From Sporisorium sorghi (taxonomy: Eukaryota > Basidiomycota > Ustilaginomycetes > Ustilaginales > Ustilaginaceae): 42,509 nucleotides of DNA. Below are positions 18,794 to 28,610 of this stretch, one piece after another. The stretch's first letter is position 1. Each line of letters begins with the position of its first letter. Position numbers and translations under genes: made by a program. The stretch covers positions 1 through 42,509 of the forward strand of contig JALCCG010000184.1 in NCBI GenBank assembly GCA_023212695.1, given 5' to 3'. Under the pieces are notes generated by a model. It was not told the DNA's origin, searched no databases, and saw only the letters and a list, made by a program, of their open reading frames with translations.

Positions 18794-19879
18794 AGAGGTC
18801 CAAGTGACGAGGTATATGCAAGGGGGTCTCAACGCGTGTTGCGTTGTGTCTGCGTGGGCTCAGCGTGGTGCTGCTGCTGTTGAGCGCTTCGATCAAGGTA
18901 TGGATAATGATCGTGAGGGTGATGCGGCTGGTTCAGGCTCGAAGGATCCACTTGCGAGATGAGGGCTTTTACCGTCTCACAGTGCCGCGCTCATCATCGA
19001 CTCTCACCTGCTCGTCAGAGGCACCGCGAATGACGGTGGGCACTCGATCGACGTCGCGGATGTCTGCTTTCCGATGCAATGGTGATATCGCAGAGAAGAG
19101 AAGCAGGTACGTGCTTATCTTCCCCACATTCCTTCTCCCATTCTCTCTCTCTCTGCAAATCGCAATCTCAATCCAATCACAAACCCCGACGTGGGAGCGA
19201 GATAAGCATGGAAGCTGGGTGGGAGGGCGATGCCAAGGACCAAGCAAGGCAGACGTCCGAGCATGTGCTGACGTCGGACGAGACGGATACGTCGGTCGGG
19301 AGACACGCGGGGACGATGGGGTTCGTAGCGACTAGTCAGGTACGGAGTGAGTGATAGAAGCTCGGTCGATGCTCCTGAACAAGCGATGATGGGAACGACC
19401 AAGGTGGAGAGAGAGAGAGAGCACATTTGAGCTGCTCAACGTCATGCACACGGTATCGGAGCACGAGCTGGATCGCCAACCAGCTGAACGGAAGCAGCAT
19501 TCGACCGGTCGAGCAGACCTTAGTCCCGAGCATCCGCCTTTGTCGCGATAAATACTGTACCGCCAAGTGGTGCTTGCCAATTGATGCTTCGAGCATGTCG
19601 CCAAGTTACGCCAAGAAAACTCGCGAGCTCGCGTGCATGATATATCTATATTTCAAAAAATTCACTGGTCTGTCTCGTGCGAGAGTTGTTTTTATGCGTC
19701 TGATCTCGCTTAGAAGATTCAGAATCGGCCTTGTCGCCGCCGCAACACCTTTATCCAAAAGGATGATCATTTTCGTATCACCACTGGCGACCCTCTTCAC
19801 TCGCAGCAACAGTCGACATGAGATGGAAAAACCGCAATCTTTTTCAAACTCAACCACCGGCTCAGAGGCTGCCGAAGGT

Positions 19880-19914
<35 letters not shown>

Positions 19915-20738
19915 CGCTCAACTCGGCTTCCACCGACCGAATTCAAGACGAATTTTTCAGCTGCAGGCAAGCAAAGGAAAAAAAAAAAAAGAAAGGGTTC
20001 TGGAAATTTTCTTGGCGCATGTCGGTTTGGCGATTCTACGCGTTTTTTTTTTTTTTTTCTGCCATTGTCTCACTCGATTCGATGCAACGACGGCGGTGTA
20101 CTGGCAGAGCATCCATGTTTGCAGGCTTTCCGGCATTGCGGAAGGGCGTTGCTCCGAAAGCTGCCCGCGAAAGAGCACGGGGTGATGTGGTGCTTCCGCG
20201 TCCACCCGTTGATATCGTGATACGGCCAACTCCCAAACACACCAGACACGACGACGACCAAGAGCCAACGTGATGAACAATCCTATCAGCGGGTTGCGAT
20301 AGTATGCGTTGCCCTCTTTCAACGACAGACGTGCTGTTCGTCCTCGCGCCACTGAACTCTCCGTCTCTTCGAATGTCACCAGCCATGGCAACAACAGTGC
20401 GACTCTCGAGCTGTGTCGATCAGAAGCCAGAGAAGATGGCGCTCAACGACGGGACAGACAGAGGAATGATGGGCATGTAAAGGCTTTCTGCACCCCGCAA
20501 CGCCTTGTGCTGCCTCGCTTATGTGGCATAAGCAAAAAGAAAATCCTGGTTGGCTGATGATAGAAAAGAAAAGAAAAAACCAAAAAAAAAAAAAAAAAAA
20601 AAAAAAAAAAGCAGCGCCTTTTTGGTTTCAGCTCTGGATCGATTCTATGCACATCAGCATGAATCTCTTGGCTTCTCGCTATCTTGGCTCCTCTTTTCTT
20701 GCCCTTCTCGATTCGCTTGCCGGCTGTCACGGTCAGTG

Positions 20739-20769
<31 letters not shown>

Positions 20770-20917
20770 GGAGTTAATTGTTGATTTTATTTTGACGACG
20801 TCGAACTTTGGTTGATCGGTTGATTGGATGGCAAACACACCATTGCTCGCTCGCACACAAGATGCACCTCGCATGCAAGGTCCGCACCATCCTCGAGCGT
20901 CGGAAGCTTGGCACCCA

Positions 20918-20948
<31 letters not shown>

Positions 20949-21534
20949 ATCTCTCTCTCTCATGTGGCTGCTTCTTAACCCCCCGCGAATCCACTCTGAT
21001 GATAAGGACTGCCACGAGACCTCGATTCGATTCGCTCCTGATTGGCAGCTGCGGTCTCGTGCTCGGTGCGCATCTCTCTCTCTCTCTCTCTCTCTCATCA
21101 CCGGTGTGCGACGTACGACGTGCGAGCCAGCGACCGAAATGAGACCCATCTCTGTCCAATCGCAGCTCTTGATTGCACACACTCGAGTGCTTCGACGCTC
21201 TAGCCCCTTGCCCAATTTGAGCTGCGAATCTGCTCCGTCCCTGCATGGACCTGTTGCCATTGGCCGCCCCTCGACCTCATTTCGCCACGCTCAAGTTTGC
21301 CGTACGTGCTCTTGTGACCTCTCTTCTCGTCGACAATCTCTCGGACCTCGCCTCTCCGGGTGAGAAGAAGCTCGTCTCGTCTGTGGCCAATCGTTCATAT
21401 TAATACCCCCCCCCCCCTCTCATCTCGGTCGCTTCTCTTTCTCTTTCCCTCACCCTCATCAACTCTTTCTCCCCCTTTCCCTACATCCTTGAACGAAGCC
21501 CCGACTTCTCACAGTCGTCGGCTCTCTTTCAATC
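18794..21534. other. 2.7-kb gene-poor interval with homopolymers
   Basis: No gene could be supported on either strand. It contains GA/CT dinucleotide runs (about 19410-19421, 19884-19912, 21071-21095), A and T runs, among them A29 (20582-20610), T28 (20742-20769) and T28 (20921-20948), and a C run near 21406-21417. Short frames such as 20115-20273 (plus) and 20249-20394 (minus) have no recognisable motifs. The final ~100 bp are CT-rich and belong to the leader of the OPT transporter. Confidence 0.45.
20582..20769. repeat. Inverted A29 / T28 pair around 131-bp spacer
   Basis: A run of 29 A (20582-20610) and a run of 28 T (20742-20769) flank 131 bp of ordinary sequence, so a 28-bp A:T stem could form. 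A second T28 run lies at 20921-20948. Simple expansion of each tract is as likely as any structure-driven origin. The lengths may also be assembly-sensitive. Confidence 0.6.
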
Positions 21535-23799
21535 ATGGCTGCACCCACGCCCACTTGGGGCCAGTTGAACAATGAGGCGGCCATCGAGATCCACGAGACC
21601 CACGCCCCGCACTACGAGGAGCGCCACGGTCTCGGCAAGACGCACTCTCCCTCGGACGAGGACGACAAAAAGTCGCCTCTCTCCTCCCAAGATGGTCTCG
21701 ACGCCCAGCTGCCCGTGACGGGCTACTACGACTCTGAAAAGAAGGCCGTCGCCGCCGACGAGGACTACGAGCCCGAAGACCCGCACTCGGGCAAGCAGTT
21801 TGACATCAAGTACTTTCCCGAAGAGACCGGGCAGCTCACCATCCGTTCGCTCGTCATCGGCACTGCGCTCGGCTGCATCATCGCCGCCTCCAACGTCTAC
21901 CTCGGCTTGAAGACCGGTTTCACCTTCGGTGCTTCGCTCTTCGGAGCCATCCTGGGTTACTCGATCATCAAGCTCATGCAGAAGGCTCTGCCCGAGAGCT
22001 TGGGCGGAGGATTCTTCGGTCCTCGTGAGAACTGCACCATCCAGACCGCTGCTACCGCCGCTGGTTCCTTGACGGGCATGTACGTCGCTGCCGTGCCCGC
22101 CATGTACCAGCTCAACCTGCTCCACGACCCGCTCAAGGACTTTGGCCGCCTCATCACTTTTAGCGCCGTCTCGGCGTACTACGGTGTCTTCTTCGCCATC
22201 CCCCTGCGCAAGTTCTACATTCTCAAGCAGAAGCTCATCTTCCCCTCGCCCACCGCTACCGCCTACACGGTGCGCTCGCTGCACGCCCCCGGCGGTGAGG
22301 CGACGGCCAAGAAGCAAAGTCGCGCGCTGCTCTTCTCGTTCGCCGCTGCGTTCGTGTTCGTCGTCGTCAACCAGTACGCCGCGGGCATTCTGATGGACTG
22401 GCACATCTTCTTCTGGCTCTACAGGTGGGGCTGCAAGCGCGCCCTCGTCGTCGACAACTGGGGCTGGCTCATCGAGTGGACGCCTGCTTTCCTCGGCGCC
22501 GGCATGTTGTCCGGAATGAACGCATCCTGCTCGTTCCTCGGCGGCTCGTTCCTCATGTGGGCCGTGATCGGGCCTTTGATCATCGCGACCGGTCAGGCGC
22601 TCGGCAGGAACACCGGCCTCGCCGCCGACCCGCCTGAGCCGCTCCGATGGGCTTACACCTCGATGAGCTTCAACCCGAACACGATGCCGCTCAACCACGC
22701 CTCGCCGCGATACTGGGGCCTGTGGCCCGGTGTGCTCATGATGCTGGCCTACTCGTTTGCCGAGTTGGGCATCAACGGCCCGACCATCTGGCGCGGCTGC
22801 CGTGCGGGTGCTGTGGAGCTGTACGCCAAGCTGACGCGCAAGGAGGCGCCCGAGTACGACGACGACGCCATCCCTGACCCTTGCGACAAGTCGGACCAGG
22901 TGCCCCTGTGGGCCTGGACCGGCGGTTTGCTGCTCTCGATCATCTTTACCATTCTCGTGTGCTCGCTGCAGTTCCACATGAACGTGGGCAACGTGATCCT
23001 GGCCATCGTCCTGGCGTTCCTGTTGTCGTTTGTCGGTGTGCAGGCGAGCGGAGCGACGGACACCAACCCGATCGGATCGATCGCCAAGGCGTCGCAGCTC
23101 ATCGTCGGAGGCGCCATCCGCGGTCAGGGCAAGACGGGCGACGCTGCGCTGCTCGAGAACCTCATCGCCGGATCCATCGCCTCGTCCGCCGCATCGCACT
23201 CGGTCGACATGGTCGGCGACCTCAAGACCGGCCACCTGCTGCGTGCCAAGCCGCGCAACCAGTTCTGGGCACAGCTCTTCGGCTCGTTCTTCTCCATCTT
23301 TGTCTCGACGGGCTTGTTCGTGCTCTTCACCAAGGCCTACCCGTGTATTACCAACGCAGACGCCGAGACGTGCCCCTTCGCAGCCCCCGCCGTCAGCGCG
23401 TGGAAGGCTGTAGCGCTCGCCGTCGTCTCGCCCAAACTCCCAGTCAGCCTCTCCAGCGGCTTGACCGCCATCGGCTTCGCCATCATCTCGGTCATCACCG
23501 TCGTGCTCAAGTACAAAGTCATCCCCGAAAAGTACCACGTCTACGTGCCCAACTGGAACGCCGTCGGCCTCGGCTTTGTCGTGCCCCAGACGTACTACCC
23601 CATCGCCATGTGCATGGGCGCCACGTTGGCGCTCTTCTGGAAGCGCAAAGCCCCCAAGTCGTTCGACCTGCTCGCCTTTGCCATCGCTGCGGGCCTGATT
23701 GCGGGCGAAGGTATGGCGGGTGTCTTCAACGCTATCTTGACCATTGTCAACGTTGACGGTAGCGTGTACGGCACCACGGTCGGTCTGCCTCCTTGGTAA
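21535..23799 (+). CDS. OPT-family oligopeptide/metal-chelate transporter
   Basis: A 754-residue polytopic membrane protein. The first ~95 residues are hydrophilic and acidic, ending ... EDPHSGKQFDIKYFPEETGQ. About 14-16 membrane segments follow, starting with LTIRSLVIGTALGCIIAASN. Family landmarks include VYLGLKTGFTFGASLFGAIL, FFGPRENCTIQTAATAAGSL and TGQALGRNTGLAADPPEPLR. These match the YSL-like branch of the oligopeptide transporter superfamily, which moves peptides or metal-nicotianamine-like chelates with protons, usually at the plasma or vacuolar membrane. The substrate cannot be deduced. Intronless, with start ATG 21535 (TCATGGCT) after a CT-rich leader and C-ending codon bias pointing to good expression. 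A large antisense open frame across it is a GC-bias shadow. Confidence 0.93.
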   Translation: MAAPTPTWGQLNNEAAIEIHETHAPHYEERHGLGKTHSPSDEDDKKSPLSSQDGLDAQLPVTGYYDSEKKAVAADEDYEPEDPHSGKQFDIKYFPEETGQLTIRSLVIGTALGCIIAASNVYLGLKTGFTFGASLFGAILGYSIIKLMQKALPESLGGGFFGPRENCTIQTAATAAGSLTGMYVAAVPAMYQLNLLHDPLKDFGRLITFSAVSAYYGVFFAIPLRKFYILKQKLIFPSPTATAYTVRSLHAPGGEATAKKQSRALLFSFAAAFVFVVVNQYAAGILMDWHIFFWLYRWGCKRALVVDNWGWLIEWTPAFLGAGMLSGMNASCSFLGGSFLMWAVIGPLIIATGQALGRNTGLAADPPEPLRWAYTSMSFNPNTMPLNHASPRYWGLWPGVLMMLAYSFAELGINGPTIWRGCRAGAVELYAKLTRKEAPEYDDDAIPDPCDKSDQVPLWAWTGGLLLSIIFTILVCSLQFHMNVGNVILAIVLAFLLSFVGVQASGATDTNPIGSIAKASQLIVGGAIRGQGKTGDAALLENLIAGSIASSAASHSVDMVGDLKTGHLLRAKPRNQFWAQLFGSFFSIFVSTGLFVLFTKAYPCITNADAETCPFAAPAVSAWKAVALAVVSPKLPVSLSSGLTAIGFAIISVITVVLKYKVIPEKYHVYVPNWNAVGLGFVVPQTYYPIAMCMGATLALFWKRKAPKSFDLLAFAIAAGLIAGEGMAGVFNAILTIVNVDGSVYGTTVGLPPW

Positions 23800-23948
23800 T
23801 CGACCCGAGGTGGCTGGGAAAGGGGGGGGGGGGGGTTTATTACAAAGATCTCTGCGCTTGAAGTCGTGCGTGTGTGTGTGTGTGCCCCTGGATCCGTTTG
23901 TTGAGCTGAGGGTGAGGAGAGGAGCTACATTTTCGAACGGGTGACTGA

Positions 23949-24682
23949 CTACTGAGCGGAAGGGAGAGCGCCGACAATCGTCACATTGCGCTCTTCGTGC
24001 GAGAGCCACGTCTGCGTACCCACAAGCCTGTCGAGCCAGCCGGGCCTGTCGACGCTCTCGAACACTAGCCGACGACAGCACAATCAACAGAACCTGTCAG
24101 CACTCCTGTCCATCACACCAACGCACTCACACAATCCTACTTACTGGTCAGCACATGCCCCTCGTCCGTAACGAACTGCCTCCTCACACTCTGCCCGCCG
24201 ACGCTACTACCCCTCTTGACCAGCTCATTGCCCGAGTTCACACACGCACCGCCGCAGTACTCCAGCCCCGCCGTGCTCGCAAACGCGACGTTGTAAGCGT
24301 CTCCGTCCGTGATGCCGTTGTTGGTGTAAAAGCTGCTGAGCGTTCCGCCCTGGCGCGAGTTCTCGGTGCTGGGCACGCAGCGCGTGACGCTGCCGGCGCC
24401 GCCCTGGCGCGAGGACGCGTAGGGGTACTCGTCGCACGAGTTTGAGTCGGACGGGTTGTTCGCGCACCGGTTCGGGGATTTGCACGCGGTGAGCGCGCGG
24501 TTGGCGGTGGCGTGGGCAGAGTCGCGGTGCAGCAGCGTGGGCTTGGAGGCGCACTGGATCGCGTAGCAGTCGTTGGAGCAGATGTTGGGGACCCGCGTGC
24601 AGTCCCAGGTGAGCGTGGCGGCGTGCACAGCGGTGACGGTGAGCAGGGTCAACGTGAGTAGGGGCAGGGTGAGGGATCGCAT
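23949..24682 (-). CDS. Secreted DNase, NucA/NucB type, two exons
   Basis: Exon 1 is 24145-24682 and exon 2 is 23949-24064, joined across an 80-nt intron (GTAAGT donor, CTAG acceptor), giving 217 residues. A signal peptide (MRSLTLPLLTLTLLTVTAVHA, cleavage after about residue 21) directs secretion. The mature part is Cys-rich (about ten Cys) and carries the NucA/NucB family core: SCDEYPYASSRQGG (about 82-95) and STENSRQGGTLSSFY (about 105-119); the Asp/Glu and the Glu of ENSRQGG correspond to the catalytic acidic residues of bacterial NucB, a sporulation/biofilm DNase. Without splicing the frame would stop two codons past the donor. With it, the C-terminus gains MFESVDRPGWLDRL and TWLSHEERNVTIVG. 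Start ATG 24682 follows a CT-rich leader. Extracellular DNA degradation is inferred from the family. Confidence 0.88.
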
Positions 24683-25360
24683 CGTGGAGAGAGAGAGAGA
24701 GAGGAGGGGGAGTGCAGATGTGAGATAGGTGCGTCTGGGTGATGGTTGATGCCCAGGCTCAGGTGGGTCGTATTTATGCCCTTGTTGCGAATCCTGAGTA
24801 TCAGTGTGAGAGTGGTCTCTTCTGATACAGCTCCATACGGTAGCAGCAGAAACGAACTGCAGACACAGCAACACACGTTCCGCACGATCCGGCGCGCCGC
24901 CACAAGGCAGCACAGGGGCGGGCACACCCAAACCCTGCGCAAATCGACAACCCGACCGTCGGTCAGTCACCTCGAAGGGTCCACAATCGCACTCGCTCAA
25001 CGCCACTCTCGCACACGCTCAACCTCCCAACCTTCCCACCCTTCCAGCGTACTCACAGCACCAAAAAAAAAAAAAAAGAAAAAAAAAAGGGGAAGCTAGT
25101 GGTGGAGCTTGCATACGGAAGCATGGCTTCCGATGAGGAGCGTCCGAGTCGGTGCGGTGCTGGAATAAGGGTGCACGTTCAGGGTTTGGCTGTCATGGGC
25201 AGGAACGTGTCGCTGTCAGTGGGTTTAGTGTAGTGGTGAGCAAGGCGAGCGCGAGTCGTGGACGTGGGGAAGAAGGGTGCTCGCACGCACTTGGACGAGG
25301 CAAGACGGCAATGCAAGCACACAAAAGTACATCCATCATTGCAAAACTATCGACATCGCC
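24683..25360. other. Intergenic, upstream of the DNase
   Basis: No gene is recognised. It contains a GA run just upstream of the DNase start (about 24687-24703), A-rich tracts at 25062-25089, and GC-rich stretches. It should include the DNase promoter. Confidence 0.4.
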
Positions 25361-26199
25361 TCACAAATCGCCATTGACACGGATGACCATCTTTCCCCTG
25401 GTGTCCAGGCTTGGCGTAATCCGCCCTCCTCGAGCGGATACGCGATCGTCTTGACCTGAATCCCGCGCTTTGCGACCAGCTCGCACATCTCGCTCGTCGT
25501 CTTTGCGTCGCTGAGCAGGCTGCCCTTGACGGTGATGTCTCTGAAGATGAAATGGTTCTAGTGGATGGGGATAGGCTCGTTGGGTTGGCCTACGACCATG
25601 AACAGGCCGTGGGGTTTCGTAATCGCCAGGCCGAACTCGTAGGCGGGGATGACGTCGGTGCACATGATGGTAGCGTCTGCGCGCTTTCCTTCCAGCTTCT
25701 CGGCGACGAAGGCCTCGACCGCAGCGGTGTCGTGGCCGTCTATGGTGCCCGAGTTGACCGCCCTGTCCGGCGGGTACGGCGGACCGCTGCACATGGCGAG
25801 CGGAGCATCCCTGGCGTCGAACAGCCACGTCTCGTACCCTAAACACTTGGCAAACTGCACACCGAGATGGCCGAGCGCGCCCACACTCCCCGATCGCATG
25901 GTACCACTGTCGCGCCCGCCCGCACAAAACAGCGGTGCGGCCGAGTCGAAGTCCAGCCCGTCCGGCAGCACGACGCACGAGCGGTAGTCCGCCAGCATGT
26001 ACTCGGCAAACGCGCCGTCGGCGGTGACGCCAACCATGTCCTGCTGCGTACAGTACTTGGGCGTGTACCGCGTGTGCACTCGCTGCAGTGGCGATGCGCA
26101 TGAGCACGTCGTTGGGCCCCGGGTGCCGAACGGGGACGTCGTGGCGCAGCACGTAGGGTGGGTCCGCGTTGAACTGCTCGATGCGCAGAGCTTTCATGG
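25361..26199 (-). pseudogene. Zinc-type alcohol dehydrogenase pseudogene
   Basis: Minus-strand remnant of a medium-chain zinc alcohol dehydrogenase (AdhP-like). It starts MKALRIEQFNADPPYVLRHD from ATG 26199 and runs to LMRIATAA, then jumps, after a frame change near 26085-26100, to RYTPKYCTQQDMVGVTADGA and FAEYMLADY. The intervening family segment (catalytic-zinc Cys and His, GHE block and most structural-zinc Cys, about 80-100 residues) is deleted. The Rossmann region persists as GALGHLGVQFAKCLGYE. An in-frame TAG replaces an expected Trp in IPIH-x-NHFIF (about 25560), and a final shift separates GIQVKTIAYPLEEGG from the true tail TRGKMVIRVNGDL ending at 25361. With the zinc site gone it cannot be an active enzyme. 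Confidence 0.82.
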
Positions 26200-26202
26200 G
26201 GG

Positions 26203-26325
26203 GTTTTTTTTTTGTTTTTTTTTGTTTTTTTTTGGGCAGGTTGGTGGGCGACTCGTCGCTGATGAGCGGCTGTGACGGGCAATTGATTGGTGGTGGTGGT
26301 GGTGGTGGTGGTGGTGGTAGTATTG
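26203..26325. repeat. T-rich tract and (GGT)n tract
   Basis: A T-rich tract with interspersed G lies at about 26204-26234 and a GGT trinucleotide run at about 26289-26318, immediately upstream of the alcohol dehydrogenase relic's start on the minus strand. Confidence 0.7.
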
Positions 26326-26411
26326 GATGATTCGACACTGTTGCGGCGTTGAGTTGCGTAAAAAGCGCATCGTTGTTCGAAATCGCCGATTTGCCATTTG
26401 CCCGATCATAG

Positions 26412-26417
26412 ACGCGT
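26412..26417. promoter_or_regulatory. ACGCGT (MCB-like) box upstream of DPB2
   Basis: A perfect ACGCGT 152 bp upstream of the DPB2 start codon. In budding and fission yeast this hexamer is the binding site of the MBF/DSC1 (Swi6-Mbp1) G1/S factor that drives DNA replication genes. Its use here is inferred from the position before a replication gene. Confidence 0.45.
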
Positions 26418-26440
26418 CGCGTAAATTGAATTTTCTGAAA

Positions 26441-26482
26441 GTCGCGTGTCGCGCGTCGCGTGTCGCGTGTCGCGCGTCGCGC
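26441..26482. repeat. GTCGCGY heptamer array, six copies
   Basis: Six head-to-tail copies of GTCGCG(T/C), 42 bp, 87 bp upstream of the DPB2 ATG. The pattern of last bases is T,C,T,T,C,C. Each copy holds a CGCG core related to the nearby ACGCGT box. It may act as a site cluster or be a chance minisatellite in the leader. Confidence 0.8.
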
Positions 26483-26568
26483 TTCTGGAATCGGAGAACA
26501 ACAGCTTTCTCTCCTCGTCCAACTGGTTCTGCTTCAACGCCATCAATCTCCTCCTCCTCCTCCGCACA

Positions 26569-28610
26569 ATGACAACCGCCGCAGTGCCACCGCCACCAGA
26601 ACTGCGAAGGACCATCTTGCGCGTGTTCACCACCAAGCACTCTCTCCAACTCGACTCATCCGCCATCGCGTTCATCACCTCGACACTAGCAGAGCATGGG
26701 CTGCTAGACCAGCCGCTCGAATGGGAGGAAGCCATCGATGCGCTCGCACAGGGTGTAGTCGAAGGTCAATCCGACGTCGATCCCAAGGCGCCGTCGACCT
26801 CGCGTGCTGGAGCAGCAGCCACACGCGGTCGAGCAGCCGAGGACGATGACGACGGAAGCGCAGGACCCTCGGAGGACGTGGTGACGGCAGCAGCGCTGGA
26901 AAAAGTGTACTCGACGCTGGTCGTTGCCGATTCTGCCGCGCATACGAGCCACGGCGCTGTGGGTGCCTCTGCGGTGGTCAATGGTGCGCATCGCCATCCG
27001 CACGAGCTGACCGATGGAGAGCTGCCGGATCCGCATCGGTACTTTGGCGTGCATTCGGCGTTCACGCAGCCCAAGCTCGCGTTTGACCCGATTCGCAAGG
27101 TGTTTGAGCCTGCAGCTCTGAGCCCCACTGTGCTCCCGACAGCATCGACACGGTCGGCATTCCCAAGGCAGCGGTATCATATCCTCAAGAGCGTCATTGC
27201 GAGGAATGACAACTTTTGCCCGCCGCTGGCGATCCCGACTGCGGCGGGGTCTCGCGGTGGCAGCAAGGACAGTGTTGCTGATGGGTTTATGAAGTTGACT
27301 TCGACCAAGAACTTGCTGGGCAGGCAAGGGCAGAGGTTCTTGCTGTTTGGCATGCTCAGCACCTCGTCGGACGGAAGGTACGAGCTGGAGGATGCGGATG
27401 GGACGGTGGGGTTGGATCTGGCCAATGCGATTCCGGGAGAGGGGATCTTTACGGAAGGAAGCCTGATCCTCGTCGAGGGCGAGTACACTGTCGAAGAGCG
27501 CATCCGCGTGTTTGCCATCGGCCACCCGCCCAGCGAAACGCGCGCACAGGCAAGGTCGATCCACGCACACACGGATTTCCTGGGCCCGCCACAACCGCCC
27601 ACGCTCGCATCCAGTTCCACACCGAGCGGTCGAGCAGCAGCAGCTTCAGCCTGGAGAGGCGCCATGTCGGTCAAAGAGGAAGCGGCGTTTCAAGTGCACG
27701 AGGCGAACCACTGCGACCTGTGCTTGGTCATCTTCTCCGACCTGCACCTGGACCACGCCAAGACCATGTCTGCGTTCGCCACTGTGCTGCAGGGCTACGT
27801 GGACGCCGATTTCATCCCGTTCGCGCTGGTGCTGTGCGGCAACTTTGCGAGCGAGCAGTATCCATCCACAGAGACGGTGGAAAAGTACAAAGCCGGCTTT
27901 GCCGCGCTGGGCGAAACGCTCTCGGCCTTCCCCACCGTCGTGCGCGCCAGCCACATCGTCCTGGTCCCCGGCCCGCAGGATCCGTTCTCCACATCGCTCG
28001 TCCCCCGCCCCGCGCTGCCGCAGGCGCTGGTGCAGCCGCTGCTGAGCAAGCTCAAGGCCTTGCAGGGCACGGTGCATTTGGCGTCGAACCCGTGCCGCCT
28101 GTCGTACTTTTCGCAGCAGCTCGTAGTGTACCGCGACGACACCATGACGCGGTTCCTGCGCAACACGGTGCGCATCAAAGACGAGACGCACGAGCAGGAG
28201 CGCGAGGAGCGCGAGAGGGAGCAACGCGATCTCAACAAGTTTTTGGTATCGACCGTGCTCGATCAGGCGCATCTCGTGCCGCTGGCTCAGAGGACACGAC
28301 CGGTGCTGTGGGACCACGACCACGCGTTGAGTCTGTACCCCATGCCCACTGCTGTAAGTTGCGAAAGGGGCGAGCGAGCGAGCGAGCATTCGTTGATCGT
28401 TGATTGTCGTGGCGTAAACTGACATTGAAACGTTGCTTTTGGTCATGACAACAGTTGGTGCTGGCAGACGCATACGATCGGTACGAGTTGACGTACGAGG
28501 GTTGTCATGTGGTCAACCCGGGCTCGTTCCGTTCGGGCAACGCTTTCGCTTGGTCGACGTACTATCCTGCTACGCGACGAACTGAACCCAGTCAACTGCC
28601 ATTGAACTGA
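26569..28610 (+). CDS. DPB2: DNA polymerase epsilon subunit B
   Basis: Exon 1 is 26569-28353 and exon 2 is 28455-28610, with a 101-nt intron (GTAAGT donor, ACAG acceptor); 646 residues. This is the essential second subunit of the leading-strand polymerase, which tethers it to the CMG helicase in the nucleus. Residues ~10-65 form the helical N-terminal domain ([20 protein letters not shown], then DALAQGV). An acidic linker follows. An OB-fold covers about 250-325 ([20 protein letters not shown], then LILVEGEYT). From about 385 there is a calcineurin-like phosphoesterase domain with [19 protein letters not shown] and LVPGPQDPF; the metal-site motifs are partly degenerate, as is normal for eukaryotic B-subunits. 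Exon 2 supplies [16 protein letters not shown] and [10 protein letters not shown], the conserved C-terminus, so the intron is needed. Confidence 0.95.

Noticed and set aside
17063..18832. 589-residue antisense frame across the zinc-cluster factor
   Set aside because: His/Arg/Gln-rich composition typical of a complementary-strand shadow.
19957..20394. Minus frame with YYRNPLIGLFITLALG
   Set aside because: Hydrophobic stretch is suggestive, but the frame runs into the poly-A derived lysine tract and no conserved family is recognised.
21529..24087. 852-residue open frame antisense to the OPT transporter
   Set aside because: Arg/Glu/Gly/Asp-rich shadow created by GC-biased third positions of the transporter; no domain of its own.
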